From Trachythela sp. YZ-2020 (lineage: Eukaryota; Cnidaria; Anthozoa; Malacalcyonacea; Clavulariidae), in assembly GCA_016169945.1 (NCBI GenBank), contig JADLSH010000373.1:744001-808000 (forward strand): a stretch of DNA of 64,000 bases. The letters are read 5' to 3'. Positions 63,335 through 64,000 of the stretch are shown here, one piece after another. The position numbers and the translations under genes are program-made. How positions within the stretch are numbered: the stretch's first letter is position 1; each line of letters starts with the position of its first letter. The notes beneath the pieces were generated by a model. It worked only from the letters and a program-made list of their open reading frames with translations. It searched no databases and was not told the DNA's origin.

Positions 63335-63473
63335 TATTTGTTTGTTTGTTTGTTTGTTTGTTTGTTTGTTTGTTTGTTTGTTTGTTTGTTTGTTTGTTTG
63401 TTTGTTTGTTTGTTTGTTTGTTTGTTTGTTTGTTTGTTTGTTTGTTTGTTTGTTTGTTTGTTTGTTTGTTTGT
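63335..63473 (+). repeat. (TTTG)n microsatellite
   Basis: About 34 uninterrupted tttg copies. The long ORFs on both strands here are artefacts of it. Confidence 0.98.
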
Positions 63474-63705
63474 GTATGCATATCCCTCGTTTGGTCACGT
63501 AAGCTGGGAATCGTTTGAAAGCTTACATATAATAATTTATATCCTAATATATAGTATATTGGACTACATTACCTAGTTACTAACCGAGAGTGAGTTCACG
63601 ATTCCAAACGCGAAGTTTGATATTCCCGTTTCAATATATTTCCTTTTGTATGGCAAAACTTAAGTTTATTCTAATGTAATTAGTTTCAATATACAATTAC
63701 TTTAT

Positions 63706-63866
63706 GGTTTCCGTGTTTGGATGGCCTGATCCAACACGCGAATAAAGCAAGAAGTTAAAGAAAGCGAAAAGCCGAAGGGAAGGCGAGTGATTTGAGCTTT
63801 TCTTAATCCTCGCAGCACATTCCCAAGTGTTGGATCAGACCATCCAAACACGAAACCCCAGGCAAT
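63706..63866. repeat. Short MITE (tccgtgtttggatgg ends)
   Basis: tccgtgtttggatggcctgatccaacac opposite gtgttggatcagaccatccaaacacg. A further half copy starts at 63,900 (tccgtgtttggatggtcgatc). Confidence 0.85.
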
Positions 63867-64000
63867 TGTTTTATAAAATAACAACAACACACGATAGTCT
63901 TCCGTGTTTGGATGGTCGATCCAAACACGATCCGACCAAGAATCAGACGCGTTTACATATTGTATAATGTTAATTCTTGTCGTAGGTCAATATGGAATCC

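Noticed and set aside
63236..63576. Long ORFs on both strands around 63.3 kb (repeating Phe-Val-Cys-Leu and Asn-Lys-Gln-Thr)
   Set aside because: They are translations of a (TTTG)n microsatellite.

Overview
The window is nuclear DNA of an invertebrate animal. It is AT-rich, with split genes, GT/AG introns, microsatellites and many layered transposons. The mix of elements (Polinton, CR1-like and restriction-endonuclease-type LINEs, hAT elements, many foldback MITEs) and the style of the proteins fit a cnidarian, most likely an anthozoan (coral or anemone). That assignment rests on family knowledge and no search was run.

The backbone is one very large host gene on the minus strand. It runs from at least 62,969 down to at least 1,480 and continues off both ends. 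I can place 29 consecutive exons of an RNF213 (mysterin)-like giant AAA+ ATPase/E3 ubiquitin ligase. They total 5,205 bases (1,735 codons), and all 28 exon junctions join in frame without a stop. The window covers the two ATP-binding AAA units (Walker A at about 60.2 kb and 52.8 kb), the later AAA units, the hinge, and the part leading to the RING/E3 half, which would lie beyond base 1.

The introns hold the rest. Intron 4,769-17,170 contains a tandem pair of RLE-type LINE fragments bracketed by a 25-bp direct repeat (4.9-7.6 kb). It also contains a plus-strand ankyrin/transposase-like gene (7.9-11.7 kb) with a 10-copy minisatellite, and a minus-strand RecQ-like helicase pseudogene (12.3-16.9 kb) split by a CR1-like LINE (12.6-15.2 kb). 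Intron 21,878-43,916 contains an entire decayed Polinton/Maverick of about 21.4 kb with degenerate terminal inverted repeats. Its recognisable genes are a protein-primed DNA polymerase B (plus strand, with introns, a deletion, a frameshift and a hAT insertion), four small minus-strand genes each with its own TATA box, a split small gene with an N-terminal MG motif, a chromodomain integrase, and a truncated gene of unknown role. A 5.7-kb TIR transposon, carrying a chromodomain gene and a coiled-coil/DDE-like/SAP gene, sits inside it. The right part is rearranged by two nested inverted duplications around an unrecognised Rep-like gene and two zinc-finger ORFs, and ends in tandem-repeat arrays.

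From 44 to 64 kb the window is mostly host exons separated by introns that hold MITEs, palindromes and microsatellites. The two most novel-looking items are the 30.6-36.4 kb transposon and the 38.1-41.9 kb Rep-like/zinc-finger module.
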